A stretch of 64,000 nucleotides of DNA. Source: Azorinus chamasolen. Taxonomy: Eukaryota; Mollusca; Bivalvia; Cardiida; Solecurtidae. The notes under the pieces are model-generated. The model did not search any database and was not told the DNA's origin. It saw nothing but the letters and a program-made list of their open reading frames with translations. Shown one piece after another: positions 1 to 11,526 of the stretch; within the stretch, counting starts at the first letter, position 1; the number at the start of each line of letters is the position of its first letter. The position numbers and the translations under genes were made by a program. The DNA lies in NCBI GenBank assembly GCA_963576725.1, contig OY755244.1, positions 31,903,876 to 31,967,875 on the forward strand, written 5' to 3'.

Positions 1-535
1 ATTGCTAGTGTACTCAATGATTGAGCTGCAAACAGAGTAACTGTAGAAAAGTAATAAAGGGTACGACAAAAATGAAATAGTACAGATATCCGACGTTCTC
101 CTTCCATTTCTGGATTTAAGAGGTCGCCTTCATAGAGTACTAAACCGTTCTTGTCGGCGTACATGCAAAGAGGCCAGCGTGATTGCCAACTGTAAAAGGG
201 TTCACAACCAAACATGCAGTATGTTGTAGTACTACAGGATCATATCCTTTTTTAATGAATTGTTTAACACATTTGATGAACAAAGTGAGAAAATTGGTAT
301 GTCCAATAATTTTACGAAGTTTGTAAATCACATCACCATAAAATTCTGGATGTGAAATACCGTGTCGCAGAAGCACCTTGAGGTTACATTGGTACTTGCC
401 AATAAGCGAGAGATTTCGATAGTAAAATTTAGAGAAAGTTTTTCTTAGTTTATGTAAAGTCTGTCTCTCAGAAAAAATCCATGTTTGACCATCCACAGGA
501 AACATCATAAGGTGGCAAATCCAACCAATGGTCAA
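1..535 (-). mobile_element. Naiad subfamily B retroelement, 3' end of RT and 3' UTR (5'-truncated)
   Basis: The minus frame from about 458 to 140 encodes the C-terminal part of a Penelope-like reverse transcriptase (KLRKTFSKFYYRNLSL, HGISHPEFYGDVIYKLRK, YDPVVLQHTACLVVNPF) and ends at a TAG at 140-142. The same peptide recurs at 9.9-10.2, 13.0-13.3, 14.9-15.2 and 20.4-20.7 kb. The 3' UTR continues to the left window edge, so the element is cut there. Upstream of about 460 the frame becomes unrelated sequence, marking the 5' truncation. A SECIS-like hairpin begins at the stop codon. Confidence 0.85.
78..142 (-). promoter_or_regulatory. SECIS-like hairpin, Naiad B
   Basis: On the minus strand TAGTAC (which includes the TAG stop) pairs with GTACTA at 78-83. 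Inside lie ATGA, a 10-nt arm AGGCGACCTC facing GAGAACGTCG, apical TTAAA, and a 3' GA completing the tandem G.A core. This is the SECIS layout for selenocysteine insertion, read by eye and not scored by a program. Confidence 0.6.
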
Positions 536-939
536 CAAGGGCGGTCAAAACTCGCGATTTGTTATCTGGGTACTCAGTATTTGAAATACACATTATGATA
601 CATGCAGTCATGCGTGTACAACTATCGATCGCTACTTAGTTAGTCCGTGTGCTGTCTCGGGAATACATTGCCCCTTTGGAACTTGGGGGAAATATATTCA
701 ATGTAGACTATACACTTAAACAGTGTAAACATGGATTATCAATATGTGTCCACTACTGCCAGTCTTGTTCGAAACGAAACAACAAGAATGAACAGTGGAC
801 ACAGTTACATGTATATTTAAAGTTATGTCCCCAACAAAGATGAAATAGAGTGATGGTGAGGAAACACTGTTTACTACGAAAGCCTTTAAAATTAAATATT
901 TAGTAGTTTTGTATATCTAGTATTGACTTTTATATGTAT

Positions 940-2100
940 TCATATTGGATTATTGTACAGCGTATTGGATCTAATTGTAAAAGCTTTGTTTACAAATGTG
1001 CCTAAATTCTTAATGAGATGAGAATCACCAGAATTAACAAGTTCATTGAATTTATACATATTCGGTCGTTCCCAAAAGTATTTAGGCAATAATTGTTTTC
1101 TTAATTGAGTAAATAGGGAACATTGCAAAACAAAATGATCTTCGTCTTCTAAAATACCACAGATTAAACATTTTCTATCATTTATAGGTACACTAAGTGG
1201 CTTATTCCATCTGCCTGTTTCAATACAGAGTCTATGAGAACTTACTCTAAGACGGGCTAAACACTTTCTAATATTAGTAACATTCAATATATCTAGATAT
1301 GGTTGAAATCTAAAAATAGCAATACGACTGTAGAAGATAGCCCTACTAGAATTATGTAACCTGCCTTCCCAATTTTGAAAAAATTGGTCATTTATTCGTT
1401 GTTTGGTTAAAAGTAAAAATAGCTTTAAATCACCAACTGTTTGATTGTACCAAGCCTCGGGGCATCCAAGCCTAAAAAGTAAGTCTCTAACCAAGGACGC
1501 CCAATTAGTACGGTTTGGTTTGTCTAAAATATCCTGATATAATGTATTATATATAATTCTTATATACTTTTTTGAATTTGATTGTAATATTTTCAGCCAA
1601 TATTTAATAACAATAAAGTATCTATGATTTTGTAAAGGTGTTCGCCCTAATTCACCATATATGAAATCATTCTGAGTGCATTTTTTACCCCTAACAGCTG
1701 TTTACAAAACTGTAAATGAACTTTTCTCTAATGCATGTCCGGAGTGAAAACCCCACGTTTCGCATCCATAATTTAAAATTGGAAGCACTAATTTATCAAT
1801 TAGTTCTAGTTTATGTCTTACGTTAATAATTGTAAATTTACGTAGGTATTTATTTAATTTGAAAATAGCCTTTAAAGATTGACCAGCTAATGTACTTTGT
1901 GCTTCATTAAAAGATCCACCAGTTGTAAAAACCACACCAAGATAAACAAATTTCTTTACAATCTCGAGTTGTTCTCCTGCATATGTAAAACGAGTGGCAT
2001 TTGGCAATCTACCACCCCTTCTAAATATCATAACCTTTGTTTTATTATGAACATAGTGTGATACATGATTTCTAGCTGATGTTTGGTCAATGAACTCATT
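940..2100 (-). mobile_element. Non-LTR retrotransposon (LINE) C-terminal fragment, 5'-truncated
   Basis: Two consecutive minus-strand pieces form the end of a LINE polyprotein. The upstream piece (2031-1702) is the post-catalytic RT/thumb region, with the characteristic FVYLGVVFTTGGSF and LPILNYGCETWGF motifs. The downstream piece (1494-940) carries a C-terminal cysteine/histidine knuckle, CLICGILEDEDHFVLQC, as in many CR1/jockey-like elements. The pieces are separated by stops and a frame change near 1500-1700, so this copy is dead. No RT catalytic domain is present; the copy is truncated near 2100. Confidence 0.8.
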
Positions 2101-2312
2101 TCTGTCATTAAAATGCTTTTAGACTCTGTTGGTTAGGTTAAATAAGAGAAATATAGCACCTGTCCACTATTATATATTGTACCGACAAAACGAAACAAAT
2201 TCCCATATATAATGTCGTTACACCATCCCTTTAAATTTTTATGTTAAGCGAAAGGGTTAGTCCATTGCTGATTTGACGGCATTCAATGCGTTACAAGTTG
2301 CGATTTTAAGAC

Positions 2313-3800
2313 TTGCTAAAAAAACATGCCGGTGTCATTGAACATCTAGATGGCCATGCAGTTCTCCGGGAACAGGTCATTCGCCCAGAAATGGCAAGTC
2401 TAGTTAGAGAATTTGAAGGCATGAAAGATTCAGATGAGCATATGCACCATGAACAGTACCATAAATTCCAAGTCGATTATAATTCAGATGTGATGGCGCT
2501 GGTAGATGCCATTGAAGAGCTTGGAAATCCCTTTATAGAAGACAGTGGTGAGCTGTTAGGGTGGCCGTTGTGAAAGACCAGCAGGCTAAAGTTACCCAAA
2601 TATTACTTGCAACCAATTCTAGACGCAGCATCAAGGGACATGTCTTTTCTCGTGAAAGTTCCGCCTATCCACCTTCACCTGTCTGAAAAAGGTGTATTTG
2701 TCCCAGTAGGACTGGCAATAACAGACCGGTGTCCTCGATGGTGCTGTGCTTGTTCAAATGCTTCGTCCAGTAAATTCTGTGGCCATAAAGAACTATTTCA
2801 CGGCTGTGTTTGTGCCATACATTATGTCCCAGAATGAAACATGATCGGGTTGACATTGTGTGTGATGTTAACTCAAAGACGAGTTTGAAGATTGGAATCC
2901 GGGGAAGAAAGAGGGTGTATATCACTGTGGAACCAGCAGGCGAGTTACCTTGGCAACCAAAGTTACTGGCAATTGGGCCGCCTTTCTTTGTGTAGACCTC
3001 AACCAATAACCAGATGTTTGTAGAATTCGCTAAAAACCTAACGCAAATGCCACTTCCAGAGGGAAAAACTCTTCACCACCATTCTCCAAGATTAATTAAG
3101 CTCACAGTGCAGTGACACCCTGTACACACAAGGAAGCTGATACTACGGTAGTTTTGCATGTTGTTGCAGCTGCCTCAGCTGGTCATCGCCAAGTGGTTGT
3201 TAGAACAAGTTCTATGTTTGTGACCTTAGAACAGCAGATGGACGAACTCTAGATTGCCTTTGGAATGCGACTCCACTACAGATACATTCCAATGCATGTT
3301 ATTGTAGACCAACTAGGAAAATCGCAGCTAAGGCACTGCCAGTAATTCGTGCATTGACTTGGTGCGACACGAACTCTTCATTCTTTCATGAAGGCAAGAA
3401 GTCAGCATGGACAGTGTGGCAATCCCTTCCTGGAGCTGCAGCAACTTTCCTGTCCTACGCCTAGCTTGGAGATCGTCAAGACTCACACAACCATATTCAA
3501 GAGATTCGTCATAAAGCTCTATGGTGTTGATGAGTATGACCTCACTTATGTTGATGCCGCCAGACAATAATTCTTGTTCCTTCACAAAGGAAACAAAATG
3601 ACCGAATGTCCCTAAGAAGCGATGCTCTACATCAGCATCTTCTACGAGTTTCCTATCTGAGTGGGCATGTGTGTGGCAATATGCTTAGCAAAGCACCAGC
3701 TAGTGTCACTCCAACGGCATGAGGATAGCAGCAAGATTCCACCGCCAACACACCGACTCTATTCTACACCGCATTCCCAATTATTTCACAGAATTTGCCA
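2313..3800 (+). pseudogene. Decayed copy of a large uncharacterised invertebrate protein family
   Basis: The plus strand shows a trail of coding remnants in shifting frames. An opening piece (2313-2573) reads GNPFIEDSGELLGWP; about 2790-2830 reads FVPYIMSQNE; near 3090-3200 comes a stretch like HKEADTTVVLHVVAAASAGH; near 3470-3540 remnants resemble a FVIKLYGVDEYD segment. From memory, this order resembles a multicopy uncharacterised protein of molluscs and cnidarians with a D-T-D-V type motif. Many stops and frameshifts rule out a functional product. Whether the family is a host gene or a mobile element cannot be judged from this copy. Confidence 0.5.
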
Positions 3801-4394
3801 GAACTCATTATTTGCAAATGTAAGAGTGAGTGTAAGCCTATTTGCAAGTGTTGCACGCACTGACATCCTTGTATGGTCCTCTGTAAATGTAAAATATTGT
3901 GTCCCCACACTTAATATAAGTGTGACATAGATCTTTGGCTAAAGTAGCTTTGAATAGTCTGATATTTGAAATAACATTAAAGGGTACATAGGCTAATGAC
4001 GGACAAGAGATTCTTGTGATGGGTGGAATCAGATTATAATTAGACAAAATATAACGGACCTGCTTTACTGTGCAAACAAATTTCTTCAATCCTATACCTC
4101 ATAGATAATTATAATAAAATTATGTACAGTTTTGCAAGCAGTGAATACCCAGTTCAGACAGCTCGTGTAGGACTAGTCTGATCAGCGTTTACACGGTTTG
4201 CCATATCAAACTTTGTACTGTAGACAGATATAAGTTGTATAATATTTTTGCAATATATTCATTTAACAAAACTCATAGTAGGTGGAGTTAAATATGACTT
4301 TTATGGGGAAGATGGTGTTAAAGGAGAGTATTATTGATTAGCCTAAACTTTAGTATCTGAAGAAAATGAATAGGTTCAGAAACTAGTGAAAGAA

Positions 4395-4602
4395 TACAGT
4401 AAAACCTCTCTATAACGGCCACTAAATTACATCAAGTATTTTGTGTTAAAGGCAGGTGGTTGCTTAAAGCAAGGCGAAAGTAAAACAGAACGCTCCTATA
4501 GGAGCGTTCTATTTACTTACACCTTGCTTTAAGCAGCCACCTGCCCTAAATACCAACTAATTAACACAAGTTAGTGGCCGTTGTAGAGAGGGTTTACTGT
4601 AG
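4395..4602. repeat. Palindromic MITE-like element, CTCTATAACGGCCAC family
   Basis: The ends CAGTAAAACCTCTCTATAAC and its complement (CTGTAGTAAACC side at 4580-4602) face each other. The centre is a strong hairpin in which AACGCTCCTATAGGAGCGTT is a perfect palindrome. Partial relatives lie at 6062-6216, 25410-25465, 26395-26500, 32896-33035, 55130-55260 and 63645-63830. No coding capacity. Confidence 0.8.
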
Positions 4603-4884
4603 TTACTATTACAGTGCGGTCATACTACATGGTGTGTTACGTCATGTGTTTTGTTGAAAGACGGTCAAAAAAGGTTAACAAATACATGTACTTTGATTCA
4701 AAATTTGCAACCAGTTAAGTGCCTTTATTTTCCAGCTTTTTAATGAAGTATGGCGCATTGGTTTTGTTCACTTCTAGGAATACCAAAAATGACATAACGA
4801 TTCACATGATATGACCGTAGTGCTATTGGCTGTATCAGATTAATATTAATCTAAATATTACGGACATGTGTCCCTTTATGTAAG

Positions 4885-4975
4885 ACGAAAAACCATGCCA
4901 AACACTCTACCGACTGAGCTACCAAGCAACACAGTAAAGCCTATCAACTTATTTCACCACAATCTCCACCCGGGT
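4885..4975 (-). mobile_element. tRNA-derived SINE fragment
   Basis: Minus strand contains an A-box-like GGTAGCTCAGTCGGTAGAGT followed by SINE tail sequence identical to the copy at 5140-5275. The B-box half is missing, so this copy is partial. Confidence 0.6.
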
Positions 4976-5139
4976 ACACACACACCCTCTACACAAGAAT
5001 TCGTCCCGAATTCTTACTCAAAGAACACTCCACAAGTTTCTTTTTATTACAAATTATCTGCATGTAATCTTCATATTATCGTCATATAAATCACCAAGTG
5101 TGTTATTTACGTTGGGCGCTAAATGTAACATGGTGAAAA

Positions 5140-5275
5140 AGTTGTGACTCGACTGGGACGCGAACCCAGGGCCTGTGGATTACCATGCCAAAACTCTACC
5201 GACTGAGCTACCAAGCAACACAGTAAAGCCTATCAACTTATTTCACCACAATCTATACCCGGCTACAATTGCTCT
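5140..5275 (-). mobile_element. tRNA-derived SINE head
   Basis: The minus strand reads as a tRNA-like module: A box in GGTAGCTCAGTCGGTAGAGT, anticodon-arm-like GGCATGGTAATCC, and a B box in CTGGGTTCGCGTCCCAG. The flanks (TGTAGCCGGGTATAGATTG upstream) are shared with other copies here, which a single-copy tRNA gene would not show. The 5' acceptor strand does not pair with the 3' side, supporting a SINE. Confidence 0.7.
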
Positions 5276-5280
5276 GTTCG

Positions 5281-5570
5281 TTTGGAGTAACGTTTTGGAG
5301 AAAACAAGATGGGTTTGTGAAACACTATGCCCCGGCTCATTTGACCTATGACCGTGAGGGATGACCTTGACCTTGACATGCCATCCTTCAAAATGTACAG
5401 CTGTGTGAGATGTACATGCATGCCAAATATCAAGTCTTTATCTCTACTGGTTCAAAAGTTATGGCCAATGTTACAGTTGTCCTCAAACAGACAGACAGAC
5501 AGGGAAAAACAATATCCGACCCCCGATCTGACCCGGGTGTAGAGGGGGAGGGGCATAACAAATCATTTTA
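5281..5570 (+). repeat. Bivalve-type dispersed repeat with short (CAGA)n
   Basis: Contains AACACTATGCCCCGG, a segment reading as a ligand-free repeat unit (TGCCAAATATCAAGTC, GGCCAATGTTACAG) and a short CAGACAGACAGACAG run followed by AACAATATCC. It resembles the units of the 29.6-31.1 kb element and the pearl-like/rolling-circle repeats described from bivalves. Confidence 0.5.
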
Positions 5571-6061
5571 CTATATTTCCCAGATATTATACTATTTACT
5601 AACTCCAATACAAACATACCAGCAGAAATGAATTCAGTGACCTTAAATTAGTCCAGAAAACATGTGCCACACTTAGGTTATTGAAAAAAGGTTTATAAAC
5701 TGCATGCAGACGGCAGCCATCTTGGAATTTGATATAGAGGTTGTGTCTTTGGATAATTCATTTCCTATGGCCCTAACGAACATCTTTACCAAGCAGGACC
5801 TTTGCAACATGATTTGAAGTCAATCACCATTTTTTGCACTTAACATGTCCACTAAATACTGCAAAGCTTGAATCGGGACTTGTCGCAACACAGTATTAGA
5901 CTAATAATGCAAAATTGCAAATAGTAGAGACCCTAATCAGAGGATTACCGAGAGAGCCGTCTGATTATGGTATTGACTGTTTGCCATAATAACAGTTTCA
6001 GTTTTATTGGTATATCACAATACATATTGCCTTTGACAATTTACAATAATACATAATAACT

Positions 6062-6216
6062 ACAGTAAACCCTCTATATAACGGCCACTAAATTGTGTTA
6101 ATTAGTTGGTATTAAGAGGAGGTGGTTGCTTAAAGCAAGGTGAAAGTAAACAGAACGCTCCTATAGGACAAATTATTTGATGTAGTTTAGTGGTCGCTAT
6201 AGAGAGGTTTTACTGT
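6062..6216. repeat. Palindromic MITE, partial copy of the 4395-4602 family
   Basis: Starts TACAGTAAACCCTCTATATA and ends with GGTCGCTATAGAGAGGTTTTACTG. The central hairpin has lost most of its right arm. Confidence 0.7.
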
Positions 6217-6298
6217 ATACTCTGCTAGGAAATGTGTTGTTTGGTTGGTCGTTTCGTAAATATCCACAAATGGAGGAGTCCCATATACTAATGCAGTG

Positions 6299-7278
6299 CA
6301 ATGCCTAGGTCACACATTCACGGATCATCTCGCCGGTTCCACTACGGATTAAATCTCACGGATGACCCCTGTAATGCCAATTTCCGTAGTGCGATACGGA
6401 TGCACACCAATGGTGTGGCATCGGGCTTTGCGGTCACACATTCACGGATTTGACGCCGGAATGGCTACGGATACGATCCGGCATCATTCCTGGCAATCTG
6501 TACTGGTCCGTAGCGTTCCGTATTTTAGTCATAGTCATACGTAGTCATACGTAGCAGTACCTGTATGTCCGTGACAATTTTTGAACATGTTCAAAATTTG
6601 ACCACGGATAAAACCGTAGCACATCCTTACTAAACCGTACTAGAACGTGTGGATCCGTTTTAGTCCGTACTAAAACCGTATCGTTCCGTATTAACCCGTG
6701 TCATTTCCGTATTAAACCGTGTCGTACCGTAACAATCCGTATCCCCATGACCCATTCCTACATTATCTTACCATAGGTAAGTCAAAACCCGTAGTTACAC
6801 CGTTGAGTGCATCCGTATCGCACTAACAAAATTGGCATAGCCGGGGTCGTCCGTGAGATTTAATCCGTAGTAGAATGTGTGACCTAGGCATTAATACGAA
6901 ACTGACACGGTTTAATACGGAAATAACACGGTTTAATATGGAACGACACGTGTCAGTGCGTGTGCACTGCGGATGAAAACGGTTTGCTACGGTATAGTAA
7001 AATTTAGTACGTATAAGAGCGGTCTAATACCCAATACCACGGATGCACTACGGTTGTTTGGTCCGTGGTCACATTTTGAACATGTTAAAAAACTTGTCAC
7101 GGATATACAAGTATGACTACGTCTAAAATTCAGAAAGCTACGGATAAACTAGTACACCTACGTATGACTACGGCTAAAATACGGAAAGCTACGGACCAAT
7201 ACAGATTGCCACGAATGATGACGGATCGTATCCGTAGCTAATCCGGCGTCAAATCCATTAATGTGTGACCTAGGCATA
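6299..7278. mobile_element. Non-coding foldback element with CCTAGGTCACACATTC ends
   Basis: The left end reads TGCCTAGGTCACACATTCAC; the complement (GTGTGACCTAGGCA) occurs at about 6882 and again at 7266-7278, so the element is folded and probably nested. The interior consists of degenerate repeats of ACGGAT/TCCGT words (for example ATACGGATGC, TCCGTATTA, AACCGTGTC) in both orientations. No protein motif is seen in any frame. Confidence 0.75.
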
Positions 7279-7536
7279 AGATGGTATTGAATACATCTAT
7301 ACTGCTTCATGTACAGTTTACATGTCAACTGTAGCAACAAACCAACACATCTTTTGGTATGTAAACGGCACAAATTGAGCACAGGAGTAATTTCTTTGCT
7401 TCAGCTCAGACATGAATCAAATCTATTTGAAACTGCACTACGAGATACCTGTACGTGTTGTGGCATGTAAGCATGTGCATGACAATAGTACATGAATAAA
7501 AAACAATATCCGGTTTTATAAACCCTTTGAATGCAA

Positions 7537-8245
7537 GAAACGAGTGCTCTCGCATATGCAAACAACAAAGATCATGTGGCGGCAATCCTTATGGACCTAT
7601 CCACGGCCTTTGATTGCCTACCACATGACCTCATAGTCCTCAAGTTGAGGGCATACGGGCTGTCTGACAATGCATGTTCTCTTGTTAAGAATTACTTGTC
7701 GGATAGGAAACAAAGAGTAAAAGTGGGACATGCGCACAGCTCATGGCTTGAAACTTTGAAAGGTGTACCCCAAGGGTCAATTTTAAGGCCCGCTAATCTA
7801 CAATATTTTCATGAACGATATATTTTACTTTATAGAGAAATCCAAACTATATAATTATGCAGATGACAACACTCTATCATACAATCATCAGAATGTTAAT
7901 ACCCTCAAATCCACTCTTGAAGAAGAAAGCAAGGTACTAATAAACTGGTTTAATCTCAACTTAATGCAAGCCAACCCTGATAAGTTTCAACCCATAGCTG
8001 TGGGAAAGAAATCTCATGAATTAATAAATGACTTTAATATTGATGGAATAAATATAAAATGTGAGGATAGTGTAAATTTGCTCGGCATTGAATTTGACTA
8101 TCTGCTCAATTTCAACGGACAAATAGCTAAAATGTGTAAGAACTAAGAAAGCAGCTGGTCAACTAAATGTTCTTTTAAGATTAAGTAAATTTTTGTCACC
8201 TGAATGCAAGCTTTTGGTTTACGATCCAATCCAATTTGTACATAC
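7537..8245 (+). mobile_element. LINE reverse transcriptase fragment (CR1/jockey-like), frameshifted
   Basis: Reading rightwards: a motif-A region (MDLSTAFDCLPHDLIVLKL), a YLSDRKQRVKVG segment, the motif-B KGVPQGSIL, then a frameshift near 7790 into the frame holding YADDNTLSY, the catalytic YADD of non-LTR reverse transcriptases. The thumb region follows (VNLLGIEFD), then a second frame change at about 8145 into QLNVLLRLSKFLSPECKLLVY. No endonuclease domain is present. The copy is truncated at both ends and dead. Confidence 0.85.
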
Positions 8246-8249
8246 GTGC

Positions 8250-9325
8250 ATAGAAATATCAAATATTGAGAAAATTAGTATGTACAAGGGAAACAACACG
8301 CCAATTTCATTTTCAACAGTCATTTTGTTAGGTCCCCTGTTTCTGCGACATCAGCTCAATTTCCTTGGTATCAAGTAATACCGCGAGTGTGTCATTACTA
8401 TTCGCGCAAGAAATTATATTCTAAATAGTGAATATTTCGTTAAATCCGTAGGTTTTTCAATTTTGATAATTCTTATAATGAGTTTTCTGCAAGTCGATCA
8501 CGGTGTCTTAACGAGTGCTTCGAAGTGCACTTTTATCAATGAATGCTTTATACACACCGTATAATCAGGAACTGTGTAACTCGCGGATCCTGCATGTTTC
8601 CGTCACCGTGCAGTTCAAGAAATTATGAATATGTGTTATGTTAATGAAATTCTGGGGAATTTGTTTACCTCTTATTTTCCCCAGCCATAGCAAAGCACAT
8701 TATTATTTATGACTACCTGTCTAATCAGAAGTAACTTTCAATTCAAATGTCATGGCATTGTCACGTAACTGATAGTAGTTGTTTTTTTTAGAAACAAAAA
8801 GATAGATCTACATATCGAAATCAATATCGGCTTTCATAATTTCCCGAATTGTAAGTGGGTGGAAAAGGACTACAGTGTGTGAGTTAAACAGATTGTGTCC
8901 AAATTTGTTCAGTTTTAATAAACATTTATTGATTAAAGTACATTTGGACGTAACTAGTATTTACACTAAATAACTGCATCGTGTCCGACCTTTGGAAGTC
9001 TTTATGTAAGTATGAGAACAATTATAAGAACTATGTATCCAACGAATTTTCTGACCTTAAAAGTATGCATTAATGAAAAATGTTTTATTTGCACATGAAA
9101 TGCAAAATTTGTATGAGTCACATCAGAGAAAAATAGTGGGAAAATGACATGGCTATCAGAAATTGAAACAGGGCGTTGCTTCCATTGTATATATAAATGG
9201 CACATTTCAAAACTGGATGTACCATCAAATACGATAAACATAAAACACTCTATGTACTAGAATTAGATATGGTTTATTTGGCTGTTCACTATAATTAATC
9301 TCAAGAGATAGAACTAGATATGGAT
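8250..9325. other. No gene recognised
   Basis: AT-rich sequence with no coding frame, hairpin or tandem repeat that I can support. Short open frames here lack recognisable motifs and codon bias. Confidence 0.5.
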
Positions 9326-9329
9326 AGAA

Positions 9330-9540
9330 TGAGCTCAAAATGAAGGAGTGAGTTCAATGGGTAGAGCGAACGCGGTATGTGGAGTAGAGGTTTCCAGGGC
9401 AACTCTATGGAAAGTCATAGCTGTTTCCATCGTGTGTTTTTTTTCAATTCGTTGCACCGTTGTCGTAATATATAGTTGCCCTGGAAACCTCTACTCCACA
9501 TACCGAGTTCGCTCTACCCATTGAACTCATTCCTTCATTT
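9330..9540. repeat. Long-armed hairpin
   Basis: The left arm, including GAGTGAGTTCAATGGGTAGA and GGTTTCCAGGGCAACT, is matched in reverse by AGTTGCCCTGGAAACC and TCTACCCATTGAACTC at 9474-9530, with an unpaired loop of about 70 bases. Looks like a MITE or foldback copy. Confidence 0.8.
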
Positions 9541-9844
9541 ATAATGCTAACCAACTGTACTTATATGAAACCAATTGAACACTATACATGTATTGGACTA
9601 GTATGCAATATATCAAGCGGATTTATCAATATATTACACCACAGTTGGTATATATGAACCCGTCTGTCCTTACATAGAAGCAAGCAGCATTTATACGATT
9701 TCATTTTGACATAATAGTAAACGAATATTCCTTTATATAAATCCAATCGAACTACATGTATGTATGGATCATCTTTCTCCATAAATACGCATATCAACGC
9801 CTTTGCCCTGACCAGACGGTCCCTGTTAGAGTCGTCTAATCAGG

Positions 9845-10770
9845 GTTTGCTTGTTCATCTATTGATGATTTTAACAGTCGAAATCTCATTTTAACTGAAA
9901 AACTGCTTAAGCAAGGATATAGATACCATAAACTAAGAAAAACGTTCTCTAAATTTTACTATCGAAATCTCTCGCTTGTCGGCAAGTACCAGTGTAATCT
10001 CAAGGCGCTTCTGCGACACGGTATTTCACATCCTGAATTTTATGGTGATGTGATTTACAAACTTCATAAAATTATTGAACGCACCAATTTTCTCACTTTG
10101 TTCATTAAATATGTTAAACAATTCATTAAAAAGGGATATGATCCTGTAGTACTACAACATACTGCATGTTTGGTTGTCAACCCTTTTACAGTTGGCAATC
10201 ACGCTGGCCTCTTTGCATGTACGCCGACAAGAAAGGTTTAGTACTCTATGAAGGCGACCTCTTAAATCCAGAAATGGAAGGAGAACGTCGGATATCTGTA
10301 CTATTTCGTTTTGGTCGTACCCTTTATTACTTTTCTACAGTTACTCTGTTTGCAGCTCAATCATTGAGTACACTAGCGATAGGTGGATACAGTTTGTTCA
10401 CTTAAATGTTTTCGTTATACACTGTATACACTGTATTTGCCGTCGCGGTTGTTGTAGATTAGCCGGAGAGGGGATACGTTTATTTATACTGTTTGTCTTT
10501 TAGGGTGGGGATGGAATAAGTGTGAGGTAGGGCGCCCATAAACCGGTTTAACCCCCCCCCCCAGTGACTTTTGTCACTGACCGTTCCAAGGTGGTACTTC
10601 CATCTTCCTCCTATTGTATGTTTGTTTTGTCTTTGTGCGTCTCTTTATGTTTTTATAGTTATGTACATTTGCTGTTTCCTTGTGTTGCTGTTCGGGCGAC
10701 TGTTTGTTCTGTATGTGGTGTTTCCTGCATGACTCATTTTTGTACTTTTGCTCTGTTTGTTTATAGAACA
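9845..10770 (+). mobile_element. Naiad subfamily B copy, 5'-truncated, inserted in a palindromic MITE
   Basis: The plus frame 9846-10241 encodes the end of the RT (FNSRNLILTEKLLKQGYRYH, HGISHPEFYGDVIYKLHK, HTACLVVNPFTVGNH) up to a TAG at 10239-10241. The 3' UTR and pseudo-LTR follow, with CATAAACCGGTTTAACCCCC and ACTGACCGTTCCAAGG. Left flank CTAATCAGGGT and right flank GCTCTGTTTGTTTATAG are the two halves of the common hairpin MITE, so the element landed in one. No disabling mutation is visible in the short RT portion. Confidence 0.85.
10239..10303 (+). promoter_or_regulatory. SECIS-like hairpin, Naiad B
   Basis: TAGTAC (stop codon included) pairs perfectly with GTACTA at 10298-10303. ATGA at 10247-10250 faces GA at 10291-10292. 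The stem AGGCGACCTC/GAGAACGTCG pairs at about seven of ten positions, and TTAAA lies at the 5' side of the apical loop. Geometry (ATGA, 12 nt, AAA, then 23 nt to the 3' quartet) agrees with eukaryotic SECIS elements. Confidence 0.65.
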
Positions 10771-10859
10771 ATATAAATCTGATTCTACAGTTGCTGCATT
10801 GAACAAAATGTTCTGTGTTCATATGCCATTACAGACATTGATGTAGGAGTAATACATAT

Positions 10860-11301
10860 TTATGATGTCATTATTTCTTACATGAATATTCATACAGTAA
10901 AGGGTTATAAGGTGAATGCCGCGATTGTGACTGCTGTCCCGATGTTAGTTTATAATGTTATGTGTCTGTGGCACACTATCACAAGGGATCATCACTATAT
11001 AATTATGTCCCAAGTAGACACCGCGGCTCCATATACGTGGGATTTTTAAAAAAAGGAGTAAATTCAAGCATGAAACCTTGATTTTTATGATGTCATTATT
11101 TCTTACATCAATATTCATACAGTAAAGGGTTATAAGGTGAATGCTGCGATTGTGATTGCTGTCCCGATGTTAGTTTATAATGTTATGTGTCTGTGGCACA
11201 CTATCAGAGGGGATCATCACTATATATATGTCCCAAGTAGACACCGCGGCTCCATATACGTGGGATTTAAAAAAAGGAGTAAATTCAAGCATGAAACCGA
11301 A
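10860..11301. repeat. Two-copy tandem duplication, about 225 bases each
   Basis: 10860-11081 and 11088-11301 are near identical (both contain TTATGTGTCTGTGGCACACT and AGTAGACACCGCGGCTCC). Each begins with TTCATACAGTAAAGGGTTAT, the end of a hairpin MITE. The pair lies directly downstream of the SLC16-like stop codon, so it may be in its 3' UTR. Confidence 0.85.
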
Positions 11302-11401
11302 CTCACACACATTCAACATTATAACCATACCTTTACAGTGAATTTGTGTTGTATGCTCAGTAGTCATTTGTGGGATGCCATAATTCAAATTCTACTCTGG
11401 T

Positions 11402-11526
11402 TCATTCATCTAGGTTAGACTTTGGGACACATATTGCTATCAAGAAGAGTAGAGCACCTAAACCGAGGAGACCGGCTGTTAAACCAATGACAGCATTATA
11501 TGTCTGTAACTCATCCCGCATCCAAC
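11402..11526 (-). CDS. SLC16-like transporter, last coding exon
   Basis: Begins after a TTTTTCAG acceptor with two bases (GT) that complete the G left by exon 3, then encodes WMRDELQTYNAVIGL, a final membrane segment (TAGLLGLGALLFLIAICV) and a short tail PKSNLDE before TGA. The phase matches exon 3 exactly. The content matches the last helix of MFS monocarboxylate transporters, and the join reads GPLFG-GWMRDE. The tail is short compared with vertebrate MCTs. The preceding intron (11527-16981) is filled with Naiad copies. Confidence 0.85.

Noticed and set aside
5140..5275. Functional tRNA gene
   Set aside because: A and B boxes are present, but there is no acceptor stem pairing and the same flanks occur in other copies; it is a SINE head.
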